The notes under the pieces are model-generated. The model saw nothing but the letters and a program-made list of their open reading frames with translations. It ran no database searches and was not told where the DNA came from. This document shows positions 63,701 through 64,000 of a stretch of DNA of 64,000 nucleotides, one piece after another; within the stretch, counting starts at the first letter, position 1; each line of letters begins with the position of its first letter. The stretch is from NCBI RefSeq assembly GCF_017315705.1, contig NZ_JAFLRF010000007.1, positions 214,872 through 278,871 on the forward strand, read 5' to 3'. The DNA is from Trinickia mobilis (lineage in GTDB: Bacteria; Pseudomonadota; Gammaproteobacteria; Burkholderiales; Burkholderiaceae). The translations under genes were made by a program, and so were the position numbers.

Positions 63701-64000
63701 TGCACGCGGCGTGTTCTGCAGTACGAACATCGTCTGGAACACCGGCTGACGGCTCAGGTCACGCTCCGGCTGCAGCAGCTCCACCACCTGCTCGAACGGC
63801 AGGTCCTGATGCGCATACGCCCCCAGCGTGCGCTCCCGCACCTGCCCCAGCAGTGCCCGGAAGCTCTGCCTCACATCCAGCTGCGCACGCAGCGCCAGCG
63901 TGTTCACGAAGAACCCGATCAGCTCCTCCGTGCGCGCCTGCGTGCGGTTCGCGATCGGCGTGCCCACCACCACGTCGTGCTGCCCGCTCCAGCGCCCCAG
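60782..64000 (-). CDS. Nonribosomal peptide synthetase, terminal module C(partial)-A-PCP-TE, runs off right edge
   Basis: The last 1072 codons of an NRPS. The C domain end shows [24 protein letters not shown] and [13 protein letters not shown]. The A domain has [12 protein letters not shown] (A3), [13 protein letters not shown] (A4), NNYGLTETS (A5), [10 protein letters not shown] (A7), [11 protein letters not shown] (A8) and [11 protein letters not shown] (A10). The carrier-protein Ser is in [15 protein letters not shown]. The final thioesterase has [11 protein letters not shown] and a C-terminal His (TRHAEMVE), so the peptide is released here by hydrolysis or cyclisation. By manual alignment the specificity code is D-A-W-P-L-G-N-V-V, one residue from a known leucine code. 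GC content drops sharply across A3-A6 and the TE. Confidence 0.93.
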   Translation of the reverse strand: MGRWSGQHDVVVGTPIANRTQARTEELIGFFVNTLALRAQLDVRQSFRALLGQVRERTLGAYAHQDLPFEQVVELLQPERDLSRQPVFQTMFVLQNTPRAALELPGLRLSPVGSGGSTAKFDLTLLLTETDQGLRGTLEYAMDLFEASSMERFAAQYGRLLEAVVADADQPVWGIDILSAREREQVLRGWNETADEVAEQTLVELFEAQVERAPEAVAVVYEGESLSYGELNERSNRLARELRARGVGAETLVGICVERSLEMVVGLLGILKAGGAYVPLDPGYPAERLAYMLEDAQPVCVVSDGSAAQVLPAGTALLRLDEAMTQALLHTRDAHNLTREEVGLNALHPAYVIYTSGSTGRPKGVIVPNIGLANLIRWHINAFHLRAEHATSSLAGLGFDAATWEIWPTLCVGASLHLLPSQHRGNADALVEWWAKQDIAITFLPTPIAELALASRSAPAGLQTLLTGGDTLRHIPSNATTFDLVNNYGLTETSVVATSGRIDASNHAASIGRPISNMQVYVLDERLEPVPVGVAGELYIAGAGLARGYLGRAELTAERFVANPFGAPGSRMYRTGDVAKWRPEGVLDFLGRADDQVKLRGFRIELGEIETALTRQPGIAQAVVLVREDQPGERRLVGYVVGQEGTLLDPQALRHELGRELPEYMVPAAIVELAALPLTPNGKLDRQALPAPEWKSRADEAPHGETETLIAQIWEQVLGVERVGREDNFFDLGGHSLLATRVISQLRKHLSIELPLLALFEAPTLAQMAALLQQQKATHTLPEHEHEHAAKLVALRQEGRQAPLFCVPPNAGMTGCYADLLAHVPSGHPVYALPSLDYTNPEAASASLSDMAEVNWALMREIQPIGPYFILGWSFGGIVAFETAAQVEAAGETVGLVAILDAYPGSSSAIHRKQRGKLEYFLSTMGCEDSEIESLGEHLDYPAVAQFLKKRGLLGDDDQSAVEKFLPTYIDMRIHMFDIAKDFKPSASLHGEMTLFVAGLNNKSSNAGDRWTPYLAGKLDAHVISTRHAEMVERDAMLHIGPVVATKMRADLSDERMLNPNRSELNKHHSAK

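Overview
The window is high-GC chromosomal DNA from a Burkholderiaceae bacterium (Burkholderia sensu lato, for example Paraburkholderia or Trinickia). This is judged from gene content and order (a BPSL1445-type SYLF lipoprotein, the ygfZ / mltG-tmk-holB-tatD block, purL, pgi, ppiD and tRNA-Asp), strong GC3 bias and short palindromic repeats typical of the group. The species cannot be fixed from the sequence alone.

From 1 to 46.5 kb the window is mostly core genome. It holds the 5' end of a sugar ABC transporter binding protein, small secreted or membrane proteins (PsiF, SYLF lipoprotein, Rap1a/Tai, ankyrin), and trehalose-6-phosphate synthase with a GT4 glycosyltransferase. Next come the mltG-tmk-holB-GNAT-tatD block facing ygfZ-TANGO2, then a minus-strand metabolic series (hydrolase, SDR, MDR reductase, PaaI thioesterase, Dabb, patatin). 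A beta-oxidation-type set follows (thiolase, multifunctional FadB-like enzyme, acyl-CoA ligase) with an embedded nicotinamidase. The rest of the core part is selO, msrB, yciB-bolA-parvulin, purL, a DadA-like oxidase, nnr, pgi, an ABC ATPase facing a TesA-like esterase, and ppiD. One small accessory scar at 13.27-14.45 kb holds three transposase fragments and a LuxR-type DNA-binding domain.

From tRNA-Asp (46.4 kb) to the right edge the DNA is accessory and compositionally uneven. It starts with an integrase arm-domain remnant and a nonsense-mutated IS5 transposase. It then holds three paralogous AraC-type regulators of about 485 residues (HrpB/HrpX-like architecture). Two of them are nearly identical and face each other across a third copy, an EpsC-type serine acetyltransferase and a methyl-accepting chemotaxis protein. 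Beyond an IS6 scrap lies the end of a nonribosomal peptide cluster: a CmlA-type diiron beta-hydroxylase, a type II thioesterase and the last module (C-A-PCP-TE) of an NRPS that runs off the window. The A domain has a leucine-like specificity code and shows signs of a core-subdomain exchange.

The most interesting parts are the inverted regulator pair with its intervening cargo, the beta-hydroxylating NRPS terminus, and a palindromic repeat that sits in frame inside purL.
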